DNA of 64,000 nt from Paenibacillus tuaregi. GTDB lineage: Bacteria; Bacillota; Bacilli; Paenibacillales; Paenibacillaceae. The notes beneath the pieces were generated by a model. It worked only from the letters and a program-made list of their open reading frames with translations, was not told the origin of the DNA and searched no databases. The stretch's first letter is position 1. Each line of letters begins with the position of its first letter. Position numbers and translations under genes: made by a program. Shown here piece by piece: positions 39,798-47,953 of the stretch. The DNA is taken from contig NZ_LT575476.1 in NCBI RefSeq assembly GCF_900086655.1, positions 2,225,963 to 2,289,962 on the forward strand. The letters run 5' to 3'.

Positions 39798-40697
39798 CTA
39801 CTGATGGGCAACCGTTGAGAGCAGCTGTTCCATAAAGACCCGGGTTGCAGCGCATAGATGTTTGTTCTTCCGGTATACGATGCCGATTTCTGTAACCATG
39901 GAGGGCTGATTTATCGGAAACACGGTGATGTTTGCATCTGAGACCTGGGCCAGATAGGTTTTGGGTAAAATGGTTACGCCCACGCCTTTGGCCACCATTT
40001 GAACGATGGACTCAAGCGTAGTCATTTCAATCACAGGCTTCGGTGTGAAGCCGAGTGGGCGGCACTTACTGTCAATAAACTGTCTGAGATGGTAGCTCTC
40101 CGGAAGAAGGACGCTGGGAAAGCGCTCAAGCCAATCGAGACAAACGGAATCCGTTCCGGTCATCTCCTCCATGAAGGTAAAAGCTGCGGGAACAGCAAAA
40201 ACCAGTTCTTCCTGCTGAAGAGGAACGGTTACCAGCTCTTCATGGGCTGTGGGCAAATATACAATCCCCATATCAAGTTCATTCTTCATAATTCCTTGGA
40301 TAATATCACCGGTTCTGAGGCCTAAGACGGACAATTCAATCTTGGGATAACGTTGATTGAAGGCGATAGCGGCTCCGGACAGCAAGTAATTGACCACAGA
40401 TAGCAGTGCGCCGATCTTGAGTGTGCCTCTCCCGAGGCCTTGAAGCTCGCTGATTGATGCCCGGGCCTCGGCCAGCTCATGAAAGACGTTGTAGCAGTGG
40501 TGCTGGAGTGTCCTGCCTGCCTCGGTAAGCATGGTCTTTTTACCAATCCGGTCAAATAGGGGAGTGCCGATCTCATGCTCGAGCAGGCGAATCTGCTGAC
40601 TTAGTGAGGGCTGGGCAATACCCAGCTGCTCTGCAGCTCTGGTGAAATGCAGCTCCTGGCATACGGCTAGAAAGTATTCCAGTTGTCTAAGTTCCAT
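39798..40697 (-). CDS. LysR family transcriptional regulator
   Basis: A 299-residue regulator with the N-terminal winged helix M-E-L-R-Q-L-E-Y-F-L then F-T-R-A-A-E-Q-L-G-I-A-Q-P-S-L-S-Q-Q (about 19-36). The C-terminal substrate-binding domain begins near residue 90. The ATG at 40697 (minus) follows GGAGG. It is divergent from the amidotransferase/MOSC pair, the usual LysR arrangement, so those genes are likely targets. The effector is unknown. Confidence 0.93.
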   Translation of the reverse strand: MELRQLEYFLAVCQELHFTRAAEQLGIAQPSLSQQIRLLEHEIGTPLFDRIGKKTMLTEAGRTLQHHCYNVFHELAEARASISELQGLGRGTLKIGALLSVVNYLLSGAAIAFNQRYPKIELSVLGLRTGDIIQGIMKNELDMGIVYLPTAHEELVTVPLQQEELVFAVPAAFTFMEEMTGTDSVCLDWLERFPSVLLPESYHLRQFIDSKCRPLGFTPKPVIEMTTLESIVQMVAKGVGVTILPKTYLAQVSDANITVFPINQPSMVTEIGIVYRKNKHLCAATRVFMEQLLSTVAHQ

Positions 40698-40858
40698 AAC
40701 AATAACCTCCGGACATAACAGTAGATAGGGATAAGTCCAGATTACAACGAACGATAGGGAAAAACCACAGTTTTTGAAGAAATGATTGTTCAAATAAACG
40801 ATCAGAAGAAACGCATACTTAATTCAGAAATATAGACTTAATCAGCTGGGGTGAGAGC

Positions 40859-41590
40859 ATGAGAATACATTATTTGCAGCACGTGCCGTTTGAATCTCTT
40901 GGGAACATTGCAAAGTGGGCTGAAGAGAGGGGCCACAGCGTAACAGGAACCCATTTATACAATGATATACTGTTTCCGGAATATTCGGATTTTGATCTGC
41001 TGATTGTTCTGGGTGGTCCAATGGGAGTGAACGATGAGAGTGAGTATTCTTGGCTGGTTGATGAGAAGAGATTTATAAGCGGCGCAGTCCACAGCAGGAA
41101 GCATGTTCTGGGAATCTGTCTCGGAGCTCAGCTTATCGCTGAAGTCATCGGCGGAAAGGTTGAGCTTAACGCTTACAAAGAAATTGGATGGCATCCTGTT
41201 CGCCTGACAGAAATGGCCCGCTTGTCGGATTATTTCAGGAGCTTCCCGGAGGAATTCATTCCATTTCATTGGCATGGGGAAACATTTCAACTGCCTGAAC
41301 AAGCGGTTCATATGGCATACAGCAGAGCTTGTGCTAATCAGGCTTATGTCTATGAGGATCATGTGGTCGGCCTGCAGTTCCATCTGGAATTCAGTGAAGA
41401 CAGCGTCCATCAAATCATGAAATACTGCTCCCACGAGCTGGTGGAGGACTTGTATATTCAGCAGCCTCATCAATTAACAGGAAAGAATAAGCTGCTTAAC
41501 CGGAGTGTTATATTGCTGTACTCTCTGCTGGATGCAATGCAACACGACTGGGAGTACCGGTCTTATCAGCATCATACGGAGACGGGGTGA
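40859..41590 (+). CDS. Class I glutamine amidotransferase-like protein
   Basis: A 243-residue protein of the GMP-synthase-like amidotransferase family. The nucleophile elbow is G-I-C-L-G-A-Q (about 81-87), preceded by the oxyanion motif L-G-G-P-M-G (about 52-57). The catalytic pair is Q-F-H-L-E-F (about 178-183, His and Glu). No synthase partner is fused or adjacent. It may be a gamma-glutamyl hydrolase or a free glutaminase. The start follows GGGGTGAGAGC. The next gene starts six bases after its stop. Confidence 0.88.
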   Translation: MRIHYLQHVPFESLGNIAKWAEERGHSVTGTHLYNDILFPEYSDFDLLIVLGGPMGVNDESEYSWLVDEKRFISGAVHSRKHVLGICLGAQLIAEVIGGKVELNAYKEIGWHPVRLTEMARLSDYFRSFPEEFIPFHWHGETFQLPEQAVHMAYSRACANQAYVYEDHVVGLQFHLEFSEDSVHQIMKYCSHELVEDLYIQQPHQLTGKNKLLNRSVILLYSLLDAMQHDWEYRSYQHHTETG

Positions 41591-41595
41591 GGTCT

Positions 41596-42282
41596 ATGAA
41601 GGGGTACGCGGAAATTTTGTCTATTAATACCGGGATGCCGCAGGATATGATGTACCATGAGAAGGTGATCTCCAGCGGCATTAACAAGCAGCCGACGGAT
41701 AAACCTCTGTATCTTACCAATTTGAACCTTGAGGGCGATGGCCAAGCGGATCTGAAGCATCATGGCGGCAAGGAAAAGGCGGTATGTGTGTATCCATTTG
41801 AACATTACCGGTATTGGGAGAAGCAGCTGCAGAGGAGCTTGGTCTATGGAGCATTTGGTGAGAACCTCACTATCCAGGGGCTGCTGGAGTCAGATGTGTG
41901 TATTGGAGATATCTTTAAACTTGGTGAGGCTGTTGTTCAAATAAGCCAGCCAAGACAGCCTTGCTTTAAGTTATCGGCCAAATATGGCTTACCGGAAATG
42001 CCGATGATGATGCAGGAATCGGGTTACACGGGCTTTTACTTCCGAGTGCTTGAAGAAGGGGCTGTTTCAAGGAGCAAAGGGTTATACAGAAGATTCCCGC
42101 ATCCTAAAGGAATAACAGTCGCTTATGCGAACCAGATTATGCATCACGACAAACATAACATGGAAGCAGTTCAGAGGATTCTGGAGGTTGAGGAACTTTC
42201 GGTCAACTGGCGGGCTACGTTTCTCAAGCGTTTGACCGGCAGTGAGACAAGCACCAAAGAAAGGCTGACGGGCCAAGCCTAA
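41596..42282 (+). CDS. MOSC domain protein (YiiM-like)
   Basis: A 228-residue protein with a MOSC domain: K-H-H-G-G-x-x-x-A-V-C-V-Y (about 54-66), F-G-E-N-L (about 90) and the conserved cysteine in R-Q-P-C-F-K-L (about 118-124), followed by a three-helix tail. YiiM/YuaD proteins use molybdenum cofactor to reduce N-hydroxylated bases such as 6-N-hydroxylaminopurine. The ATG at 41596 follows GGGGTGAGG. Cotranscribed with the amidotransferase. Confidence 0.88.
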   Translation: MKGYAEILSINTGMPQDMMYHEKVISSGINKQPTDKPLYLTNLNLEGDGQADLKHHGGKEKAVCVYPFEHYRYWEKQLQRSLVYGAFGENLTIQGLLESDVCIGDIFKLGEAVVQISQPRQPCFKLSAKYGLPEMPMMMQESGYTGFYFRVLEEGAVSRSKGLYRRFPHPKGITVAYANQIMHHDKHNMEAVQRILEVEELSVNWRATFLKRLTGSETSTKERLTGQA

Positions 42283-42359
42283 GGGCTATGGCACAAGGTT
42301 TAGTTTTTTATACTGGATTGCAGAGGAATATTGAAACATCCGGGCATACCTTATAGGAG

Positions 42360-42400
42360 AAGGACTTTTTCTTCGGAAAGAGTCCTTTATTATTTTTATG
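42360..42400 (+). terminator. Terminator after the MOSC gene
   Basis: AAGGACTTTTT pairs with AAAGAGTCCTT, TTCG-type loop, T-rich tail. Confidence 0.75.
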
Positions 42401-42529
42401 GTTAATTATGGTTAGGGGTAAGAAATTTTTGTAATGCATCCTTCTATGGTATAATATTGCAGGGTTCGCAGTGAACACCCATTTATTGATATTTCTTTCA
42501 TCATTCTTAATGAATTTTTCGGTTTCACC

Positions 42530-42554
42530 GAAACTTTTTGTATCCTGTTCGGTA
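42530..42554 (+). promoter_or_regulatory. ECF-type promoter candidate
   Basis: GAAAC (42530-42534), 15 bases, CGGTA (42550-42554). It resembles the sigma-W/sigma-M pattern GAAAC-N16-CGT and lies about 60 bases before the sigma gene, so it could be autoregulatory. The spacing is one short and the -10 imperfect. Confidence 0.4.
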
Positions 42555-42614
42555 ATAATAGGCAGAATCGAACGGGGAAGATGCACATGGATGGGCGAGG
42601 AGGATCGCATTCTA

Positions 42615-43208
42615 ATGACGGATTCCCAGATGATTCGAGAGATTAAAGAAGGCAACACAGAGCTGTATTCAGAACTCATGCGCAGATATCAACGTAAAAT
42701 TATGGCATTTATATATCATATGTTAAAAAGTGCTCAACTGGAGCTGCTTGCTGAAGATTTGTGTTCGGAGACGTTCTACAAAGCTTTCAGGAGCCTGCAC
42801 TCATTTCGCGAAGTGGATGCTTCCTTCTCTACGTGGCTGTATACCATTGCCCGGAATACGGTGCTTAGCGAGCTTCGCAAGCAGAAGACGGGTAACGTAT
42901 CCTTAGATGAGACGGGGTATGTACCCGTTGCGTCTCCGGAGATTGTGCCGGAACAAGCCATCCTGCGAAATGAGCGGGTTGTCATGGTGAGGGAAGCGAT
43001 CAACAATCTGCCGGAGAAGCAGCGCTCGGCGTTGATTCTAAGGGAGTATGACCAATTGGATTATCAGGAGATCTCGACCATTCTAGGACAAAGCGTCAGT
43101 GCGGTCAAGTCCCTGCTCTTCCGTGCCAGAAGCAGTGTGAAGAATCAGCTTGAGCCCTACTATTATGAACCAGTCTATGAGCATGCTGAAGGGATGAAAA
43201 GCAGATGA
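42615..43208 (+). CDS. ECF RNA polymerase sigma factor
   Basis: A 197-residue sigma-70 family protein with region 2 (about 15-80: L-Y-S-E-L-M-R-R-Y, A-E-D-L-C-S-E-T-F-Y-K-A-F, W-L-Y-T-I-A-R-N) and region 4 (about 120-175: L-P-E-K-Q-R-S-A-L-I-L-R-E-Y, Y-Q-E-I-S-T-I-L-G-Q-S). It belongs with the SigW/SigY-like group. The start at 42615 follows GAGGAGG at eleven bases; an ATG 24 bases upstream is possible. It overlaps its anti-sigma gene by four bases. Confidence 0.92.
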   Translation: MTDSQMIREIKEGNTELYSELMRRYQRKIMAFIYHMLKSAQLELLAEDLCSETFYKAFRSLHSFREVDASFSTWLYTIARNTVLSELRKQKTGNVSLDETGYVPVASPEIVPEQAILRNERVVMVREAINNLPEKQRSALILREYDQLDYQEISTILGQSVSAVKSLLFRARSSVKNQLEPYYYEPVYEHAEGMKSR

Positions 43209-43807
43209 ATTGTCAAGAAGCCCAGGAGTATATGGATATCATGTGGGACATGTCCGAGGACGACCCCCGGCGTAAAAGCCTGGAGTGGCACGTGCTGGGT
43301 TGTGATACGTGTGCAGCTGAATATGAAGTATGGACTGAGGCTCGGGACATAGTACATAAGATGAATATTGAAGTCGATCATAGCGTTGGGGAGAGGGTTA
43401 ACCGTAATGTGATGGACCGCATTTACGCCGAGTCCCCTTGGCTTGCTCCATCGGAGCCTGAAGCCCGCAAGGCTTCCCGTATCTTGAACCGCCGCTTTGC
43501 CTTGTGGATTGCTGGGTTTATGGCTGTGTTTATAAGCAGTCTGATTTATTTCATGATGCCAGGCGGACCTGATATCAATGAAGCGGCCAGCCATAACTCC
43601 GGGCTTCTGCCTATTGCCATTGCCGGTACGGATACGGTGGTTAATGCAGATAAGTCCTATAATCTGCCGGATGTATCGCGTGGTATCATTGATCCGCTCA
43701 TCGTGAAGATGAGTCCGGCCTATCCGGAGTATTGGATGCTGTTGTCGATTCTCGGCATGGGGCTGGCCTTGTTCTCATGGAGGGGCTTAAGACGAATTCG
43801 CAGGTAA
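43205..43807 (+). CDS. Membrane anti-sigma factor with zinc-binding domain
   Basis: A 200-residue protein whose N-terminal ZAS domain shows H-V-L-G-C-D-T-C (about 28-35, H-x3-C-x2-C). A transmembrane segment (about 96-117) and a second hydrophobic stretch near the C-terminus (about 175-192) follow. It would hold the preceding sigma factor inactive until a membrane or envelope signal leads to cleavage. The prsW-type protease at 2.2 kb is a plausible but unproven site-1 enzyme. Confidence 0.88.
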   Translation: MNCQEAQEYMDIMWDMSEDDPRRKSLEWHVLGCDTCAAEYEVWTEARDIVHKMNIEVDHSVGERVNRNVMDRIYAESPWLAPSEPEARKASRILNRRFALWIAGFMAVFISSLIYFMMPGGPDINEAASHNSGLLPIAIAGTDTVVNADKSYNLPDVSRGIIDPLIVKMSPAYPEYWMLLSILGMGLALFSWRGLRRIRR

Positions 43808-43881
43808 ATGTTCTCAGCGGCAAACGCTGCATCTGCCATAAGCAGAGCGGGGTTCTGCCGCTTTTATTCATTTCCATTTAT

Positions 43882-43993
43882 ATAAGTTGATCTTAAGAAT
43901 TACGAATAGGCTGGAGTGTGAAATGATTCTGAAACGATCGGAAGGAACATTTCACTTGACGGCCTTACCTTGTAAATGAATAATTCAACTTAT
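43882..43993 (+). repeat. Repeat B, full copy (112 bp)
   Basis: Ends are ATAAGTTGA and TCAACTTAT (9-bp terminal inverted repeats). Inside are GTGAAATG and CATTTCAC (8 bp, perfect). Its left half matches 44618-44675. It occupies most of the gap between the anti-sigma and phosphatase genes. Confidence 0.75.
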
Positions 43994-44033
43994 CTACACT
44001 CAGAGCTGTTAGACTTAAGGAGGCTTTTACTTC

Positions 44034-44612
44034 ATGCTGGTTGGATTGATTCGTCACGGCTTAACGGACTGGAATGCATTAGGGAAAATTCAGGGACAGA
44101 GCGATATCCCACTTAATGAGGAGGGCAGGAAGCAGGCGGCGCTGCTGGCTGAACGCTTGAAGCATGAGCCTTACTCCTGGGATTTTGTGATCACAAGCGG
44201 ACTGCTGCGGGCTCAAGAGACCGGAGAGATTATTGCCGCTTCCTTAGGCATTCCGGTATATGATCCCGATTCCCGCTTAATGGAGCGGGCTTTTGGACAG
44301 GTCGAGGGATTAACGGCAGCCGAACGTGAGACGCTGTGGGGATTGGATTGGAAACTCAAGGATCTTGGGCAGGAGAAGGATCAGGAAGTTCAAGAAAGAG
44401 CGCTTGCATTTCTGACTGAGCTTGGCGAACGCTATTCGGACAAGAATGTGCTTGTGGTGTCCCATGGAGGGCTGCTGGCCCAGCTATACAGGGCTCTTTA
44501 TCAGGACAAATTTACGGAGAGAATTGGGAATCTCTCGTTAACCATCCTGGAGAAGGATGAGCAAGCTTGGGAGCCGAGACTTTACAACTGCCTAAAGCAT
44601 TTACAGGAGTAG
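44034..44612 (+). CDS. Histidine phosphatase family protein
   Basis: A 192-residue phosphatase of the phosphoglycerate-mutase superfamily. The catalytic R-H-G-L-T-D-W is at about 6-12, the second arginine lies in S-G-L-L-R-A-Q-E-T (about 57-65), and the second histidine in V-S-H-G-G (about 142-146). Substrates in this family range from alpha-ribazole phosphate to 3-phosphoglycerate; none is indicated here. The ATG at 44034 follows AAGGAGGC. It is flanked on both sides by repeat B sequence. Confidence 0.88.
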   Translation: MLVGLIRHGLTDWNALGKIQGQSDIPLNEEGRKQAALLAERLKHEPYSWDFVITSGLLRAQETGEIIAASLGIPVYDPDSRLMERAFGQVEGLTAAERETLWGLDWKLKDLGQEKDQEVQERALAFLTELGERYSDKNVLVVSHGGLLAQLYRALYQDKFTERIGNLSLTILEKDEQAWEPRLYNCLKHLQE

Positions 44613-44617
44613 GTACT

Positions 44618-44675
44618 ATAGAAGTTGAACTAAAGAATTACGAGTAGATGCAAGAGTGTGAAATGATTCAGGAGA
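44618..44675 (+). repeat. Repeat B, half copy
   Basis: Matches the left half of 43882-43993: AAGTTGA, AAGAATTACGA, and GAGTGTGAAATGATTC are shared in the same order and spacing. The right half is missing. Confidence 0.7.
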
Positions 44676-44694
44676 TTTTTTTTATATTTGAACA

Positions 44695-44722
44695 AATAAT
44701 CCGCGATGCGGGTTATTTTTTT
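44695..44722 (+). terminator. Terminator after the phosphatase gene
   Basis: AATAATCCGC-GAT-GCGGGTTATT (with one G-T pair) and T-run. Confidence 0.75.
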
Positions 44723-44787
44723 GCTAAAGCCCGAATAAAAGCTGTAAACCTTCCCATAATGGTAGTAAAACGGTGAGGGATGAAACT

Positions 44788-45903
44788 ATGAATCTGGCGG
44801 AAATGCTTACATTTGCGGATATCGGGCAGCTTAGCAAAATTGCCAATCACTATCAATGCAGCTGTAACGGGAATTCCAAAAATGAGCTGATTCAATCCAT
44901 ATTACATCAGGTGGGCCGGAAAGAATTTGCCCGCGACTATGTGAACCAGCTGAGTGTCGAGGATTTTCGCTTCTTGAATTCACTGCTCTTTGATTCCCGT
45001 CAGCATTACAGTCTGGAAGAATTAGTCGCTTGCGCCCAGAACTCCCGTTTCACCGATGATGCCAAAGAGAAAGAGAATCCCAGGGATGTGATCGCAAGGT
45101 TCAGGCAGAGCGGTTGGCTGTTCAACGGTTCCTCACAGAACACTAAATTTCTGTTCGAGGTGCCGGAGGATCTGAAGAACCGGTTCCGCGAGGTGGTAGG
45201 ACAAAGACTTGAGTCGGAAGTGAATCCTGCTGGTGAGCCTGTGGCCGTCCGGGAAGAGCATACCTTGGCTGCTGAAGATTTATACCTCTTTCTATTCTAT
45301 GTGTCAAAGAACGAGATCCCTTTGAACCAGGAAGGTATCATGTACCGTAGAAATCAAACGCAATTGATGGACACCTTGCATGTGAGTGAGCCTCTTGTTG
45401 GCAAGGGAGGCTGGAGATTTGGTTACGGAAGGACGTTTAAGTCCTACCCTGACCGCTTATCCTTTCTCTATGATTATGCTTATTCACGAAGGTTCATTGA
45501 AGAGAGGAATTACCAGCTGAGATTGACATCGCTAGGCGAATTAAGTGTTTTGGAGGAAAAAAGGGAACCCCTGATACATTTGATACGCTTTTGGTTAAAA
45601 ACATACAAAGCAGCAATTCCTAATTTGCTTTCTCTGGTGTACTGGATTTGCCGTTGCTCCAAGGAGTGGGTAACCGTAAGCTCACTGAGGACAAGCATGG
45701 ATAGACTGATCAAGCCGTATTATTATGATACGCCGGCTTCCATCTTCGAAGAGCGAATACTCAAGATGATGCTTCATTTCGGCATGATCTCCATCGGTGA
45801 GAATGAAGAGCGTGAACGGTATGCCAGGGTTACGGCATTTGGTAAATTGGCGGTGCATGAGCTGCAAAAAGGTCTAGAAGGTAAAAATGCTCGTCAGGTT
45901 TGA
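44788..45903 (+). CDS. Hypothetical protein, possible winged-helix/helicase-associated domains
   Basis: A 371-residue soluble protein, family not firmly recognised. The N-terminal 90 residues are helical, with L-T-F-A-D-I-G-Q-L-S-K-I-A and K-N-E-L-I-Q-S-I, similar in style to SAP/Rho-N-like nucleic-acid-binding helices. Later parts (about 170-370) have short helix-strand patterns ending L-R-L-T-S-L-G and R-V-T-A-F-G-K-L-A, like the winged-helix N-terminal regions of XPB/Ssl2-type helicases. The ATG at 44788 follows GGTGAGGG. It appears to be typical of Paenibacillaceae and absent from B. subtilis here. Confidence 0.7.
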   Translation: MNLAEMLTFADIGQLSKIANHYQCSCNGNSKNELIQSILHQVGRKEFARDYVNQLSVEDFRFLNSLLFDSRQHYSLEELVACAQNSRFTDDAKEKENPRDVIARFRQSGWLFNGSSQNTKFLFEVPEDLKNRFREVVGQRLESEVNPAGEPVAVREEHTLAAEDLYLFLFYVSKNEIPLNQEGIMYRRNQTQLMDTLHVSEPLVGKGGWRFGYGRTFKSYPDRLSFLYDYAYSRRFIEERNYQLRLTSLGELSVLEEKREPLIHLIRFWLKTYKAAIPNLLSLVYWICRCSKEWVTVSSLRTSMDRLIKPYYYDTPASIFEERILKMMLHFGMISIGENEERERYARVTAFGKLAVHELQKGLEGKNARQV

Positions 45904-45973
45904 CAAGGATGGAAAGGCTTGCTAAGATCACTCCAATTCAAGTTCATTCCAGGAAGAGGAGTGTGGCAGGCGA

Positions 45974-46480
45974 ATGTATATTTCTTATATGGGGAAGACC
46001 CCTTTTGTGGATCCTTCTGTATATGTGGCTGAGGGGGCGAAGCTGGCCGGTGATGTCCGGATTGGCAAGGATTCAAGCATATGGTTCAATGCGGTGCTAA
46101 GAGGTGATTTGGCACCAATCATCATTGGGGAGCGCAGCAATCTGCAGGATGGTGTAATCGCCCATGTGAATACTGGGCAGCCCCTGATTATAAGCGATGA
46201 TGTATCTGTCGGACACGCAGCGATCGTTCATGGCTGTACGATAGGTAAAGGCACATTAATCGGGATGGGGGCAATTTGTCTAAACGGAGCCGAGATCGGC
46301 GAATATGCTTTAATAGGAGCCGGCTCGCTAATTCCGGAGAACCGCAAAATTCCACCCTATACTCTCTCGCTCGGTTCACCTGCTAGAGTAGTCCGCGAAT
46401 TGACCGAGGCGGATCTGCAGAGAATGAAGCTGACTACGGATAGCTATGTGTTGAAAGGACGGGAGTATAGGAGCTCTTAA
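45974..46480 (+). CDS. Gamma-class carbonic anhydrase-like protein
   Basis: A 168-residue left-handed beta-helix protein built of hexapeptide repeats from about 14 to 135. Metal-site histidines fit D-G-V-I-A-H (about 60-65) and V-G-H-A-A-I-V-H-G (about 78-86). Homologues (YrdA, PaaY, YtoA) are trimeric and bind zinc; carbonic anhydrase activity is family knowledge and not shown here. The SD is weak, so a start at the ATG at 45989 is possible. Confidence 0.88.
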   Translation: MYISYMGKTPFVDPSVYVAEGAKLAGDVRIGKDSSIWFNAVLRGDLAPIIIGERSNLQDGVIAHVNTGQPLIISDDVSVGHAAIVHGCTIGKGTLIGMGAICLNGAEIGEYALIGAGSLIPENRKIPPYTLSLGSPARVVRELTEADLQRMKLTTDSYVLKGREYRSS

Positions 46481-46501
46481 CATTGGCTGGAGGTGCATCC
46501 T

Positions 46502-46684
46502 ATGGATCAAATGAAAGTGACTTACGAAGTTATGCTGGGTCTGGCAGCTGAAATGGTGTGGGACGAAGCATTAAAGAAATATCGGACAGAGAAACTTCAT
46601 AGTGAAATTGATTCAGCCTTGGCAAAAGGCGACGAGGAAGCGTTCCGCCTCCTAACTGAAGAATTAAGAACTTTGGAACAATAG
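46502..46684 (+). CDS. IDEAL domain protein
   Basis: A 60-residue protein. The second half carries the IDEAL pattern S-E-I-D-S-A-L-A-K-G-D-E-E-A-F-R. In B. subtilis this domain is the C-terminal part of YpiB, encoded at the matching place before ypiF and qcrA, so this looks like a short, stand-alone version. The ATG at 46502 follows TGGAGGTG. Some IDEAL proteins bind other regulators, for example ComK or MecA-type systems; no partner is evident. Confidence 0.75.
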   Translation: MDQMKVTYEVMLGLAAEMVWDEALKKYRTEKLHSEIDSALAKGDEEAFRLLTEELRTLEQ

Positions 46685-46718
46685 AAGAAATGCCTTGCGC
46701 ATTTCTTCTGTTTTTTTT
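46683..46718 (+). terminator. Terminator
   Basis: AGAAGAAATGC pairs with GCATTTCTTCT, five-base loop, followed by G and T8. Confidence 0.85.
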
Positions 46719-46784
46719 ATACCGCAGGATATCCCGAGTCGCCTTTGCATGTATAATATGATTTAAGGAAAGGGGATGTACATA

Positions 46785-47216
46785 ATGAAATTCAGCGAAA
46801 TTCACCCGGAGCAGTGGGAGGAGCTTAAGCCATATTTGGACACTTGTCTGATTCCAGTAACCGGCCTCAGCGGGAAGGAGCAGCCTTATGAAACGGTATA
46901 TGCACTGGAGCGTCTAAGAGATGTCATGGACTGGGTTGAAATTCCGTTCAAAGGAAGGGTGGTTACGTACCCTGCGTTCCAGTACGGCAGACAGGAGATC
47001 GTGCAGCAGATAAACGAAGTATGCGCCAATGTCAAGTCCGCAGGCTTCAAATATGTAATTGTAATCTCGGCGGATGTGGAGCTGGATTCCTCGATGCTCT
47101 ATGAAAGCGATTTAGTAGTTACCCCGGGCCGATTTCCGGGTTCAACGGAGGAGTCTCCCTCCACGTCTGTGATGCGGGAAATTCAAGCGATGTGGTTCCC
47201 GGATAAACAGATGTAA
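46785..47216 (+). CDS. ypiF: DUF2487 family protein (YpiF-like)
   Basis: A 143-residue cytoplasmic protein beginning K-F-S-E-I-H-P-E-Q-W, with T-C-L-I-P-V-T-G (about 19-26) and Y-V-I-V-I-S-A-D (about 84-91). The pattern and place directly before qcrA match B. subtilis ypiF (DUF2487). The ATG at 46785 follows AAAGGGGATG. The link with the cytochrome bc genes is positional only; function unknown. Confidence 0.85.
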   Translation: MKFSEIHPEQWEELKPYLDTCLIPVTGLSGKEQPYETVYALERLRDVMDWVEIPFKGRVVTYPAFQYGRQEIVQQINEVCANVKSAGFKYVIVISADVELDSSMLYESDLVVTPGRFPGSTEESPSTSVMREIQAMWFPDKQM

Positions 47217-47284
47217 ATGTGACGAAAAATCGACAATTTAACAAGATTGTGACCATACTGTTAACGAACATACCCTGTAAATTC

Positions 47285-47313
47285 TTGACGCTCTAGGAAG
47301 CCTAATATATTAT
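47285..47313 (+). promoter_or_regulatory. Sigma-A promoter of qcrABC
   Basis: TTGACG (47285-47290), 17 bases, TATTAT (47308-47313). A TATAAT at 47311-47316 is the alternative with 20-base spacing. Confidence 0.55.
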
Positions 47314-47391
47314 AATAATGTCCTAGTAATTCGTGTGATTTTAATCATTGAAATGGAGAGAATTGGTTCGGAAAAGGGGGTTGAAGACAGT

Positions 47392-47937
47392 ATGAGCAAT
47401 CAGCACGACCAGCATGAATCATCGCACAGACCACCCAATCGGAAAAAGGAAATGTCTCGCAGACAGTTTCTCACTTATACGCTGGGAGGAGCTACCGCCT
47501 ATATGGCGGGTGGAGTAGTTCTGCCGATGCTTCGCTTCGCTGTGGATCCAGTTCTGCACAAGAAGACAGAAGGGAACTTTGTAAAAGTAGTGGAACTTAG
47601 CAAGGTAACAGCGGAACCGCAGGAATTTTCTTTCGAGCTGCAGCAGCAGGATGGCTGGTATGCAAGCACAGCTTCACTAACAGCTTGGATCCGTAAAGAC
47701 GAGAGCGGTAATATTTATGCGCTTTCACCGATCTGTAAGCACTTGGGATGTACGGTTGGCTGGAATAACGATAAGGCGTTCCCTAATGAGTATCACTGCC
47801 CTTGTCACGGCGCCCAATATAACAAGGAAGGCAAGAACCTTGCCGTTGCGCCTAAGCCGCTGGATGAGTACAAGGTTAAGATTGAGAAGGATTGGGTTTA
47901 CCTAGGCGATATCGTTCCTAATACTCGAGTTAAATAA
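47392..47937 (+). CDS. qcrA: Menaquinol:cytochrome c reductase Rieske iron-sulfur subunit
   Basis: A 181-residue protein with a Tat-type N-terminus S-R-R-Q-F-L-T-Y (about 20-27) and one membrane segment. The Rieske cluster ligands are C-K-H-L-G-C (about 117-122) and C-P-C-H-G (about 136-140). It oxidises menaquinol on the outer face of the membrane. The ATG at 47392 is chosen over longer frames because it gives the family length; the SD GGGGG is at a distance of eleven bases. First gene of qcrABC. Confidence 0.95.
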   Translation: MSNQHDQHESSHRPPNRKKEMSRRQFLTYTLGGATAYMAGGVVLPMLRFAVDPVLHKKTEGNFVKVVELSKVTAEPQEFSFELQQQDGWYASTASLTAWIRKDESGNIYALSPICKHLGCTVGWNNDKAFPNEYHCPCHGAQYNKEGKNLAVAPKPLDEYKVKIEKDWVYLGDIVPNTRVK

Positions 47938-47953
47938 GGAGGCGTAGAGTCAG

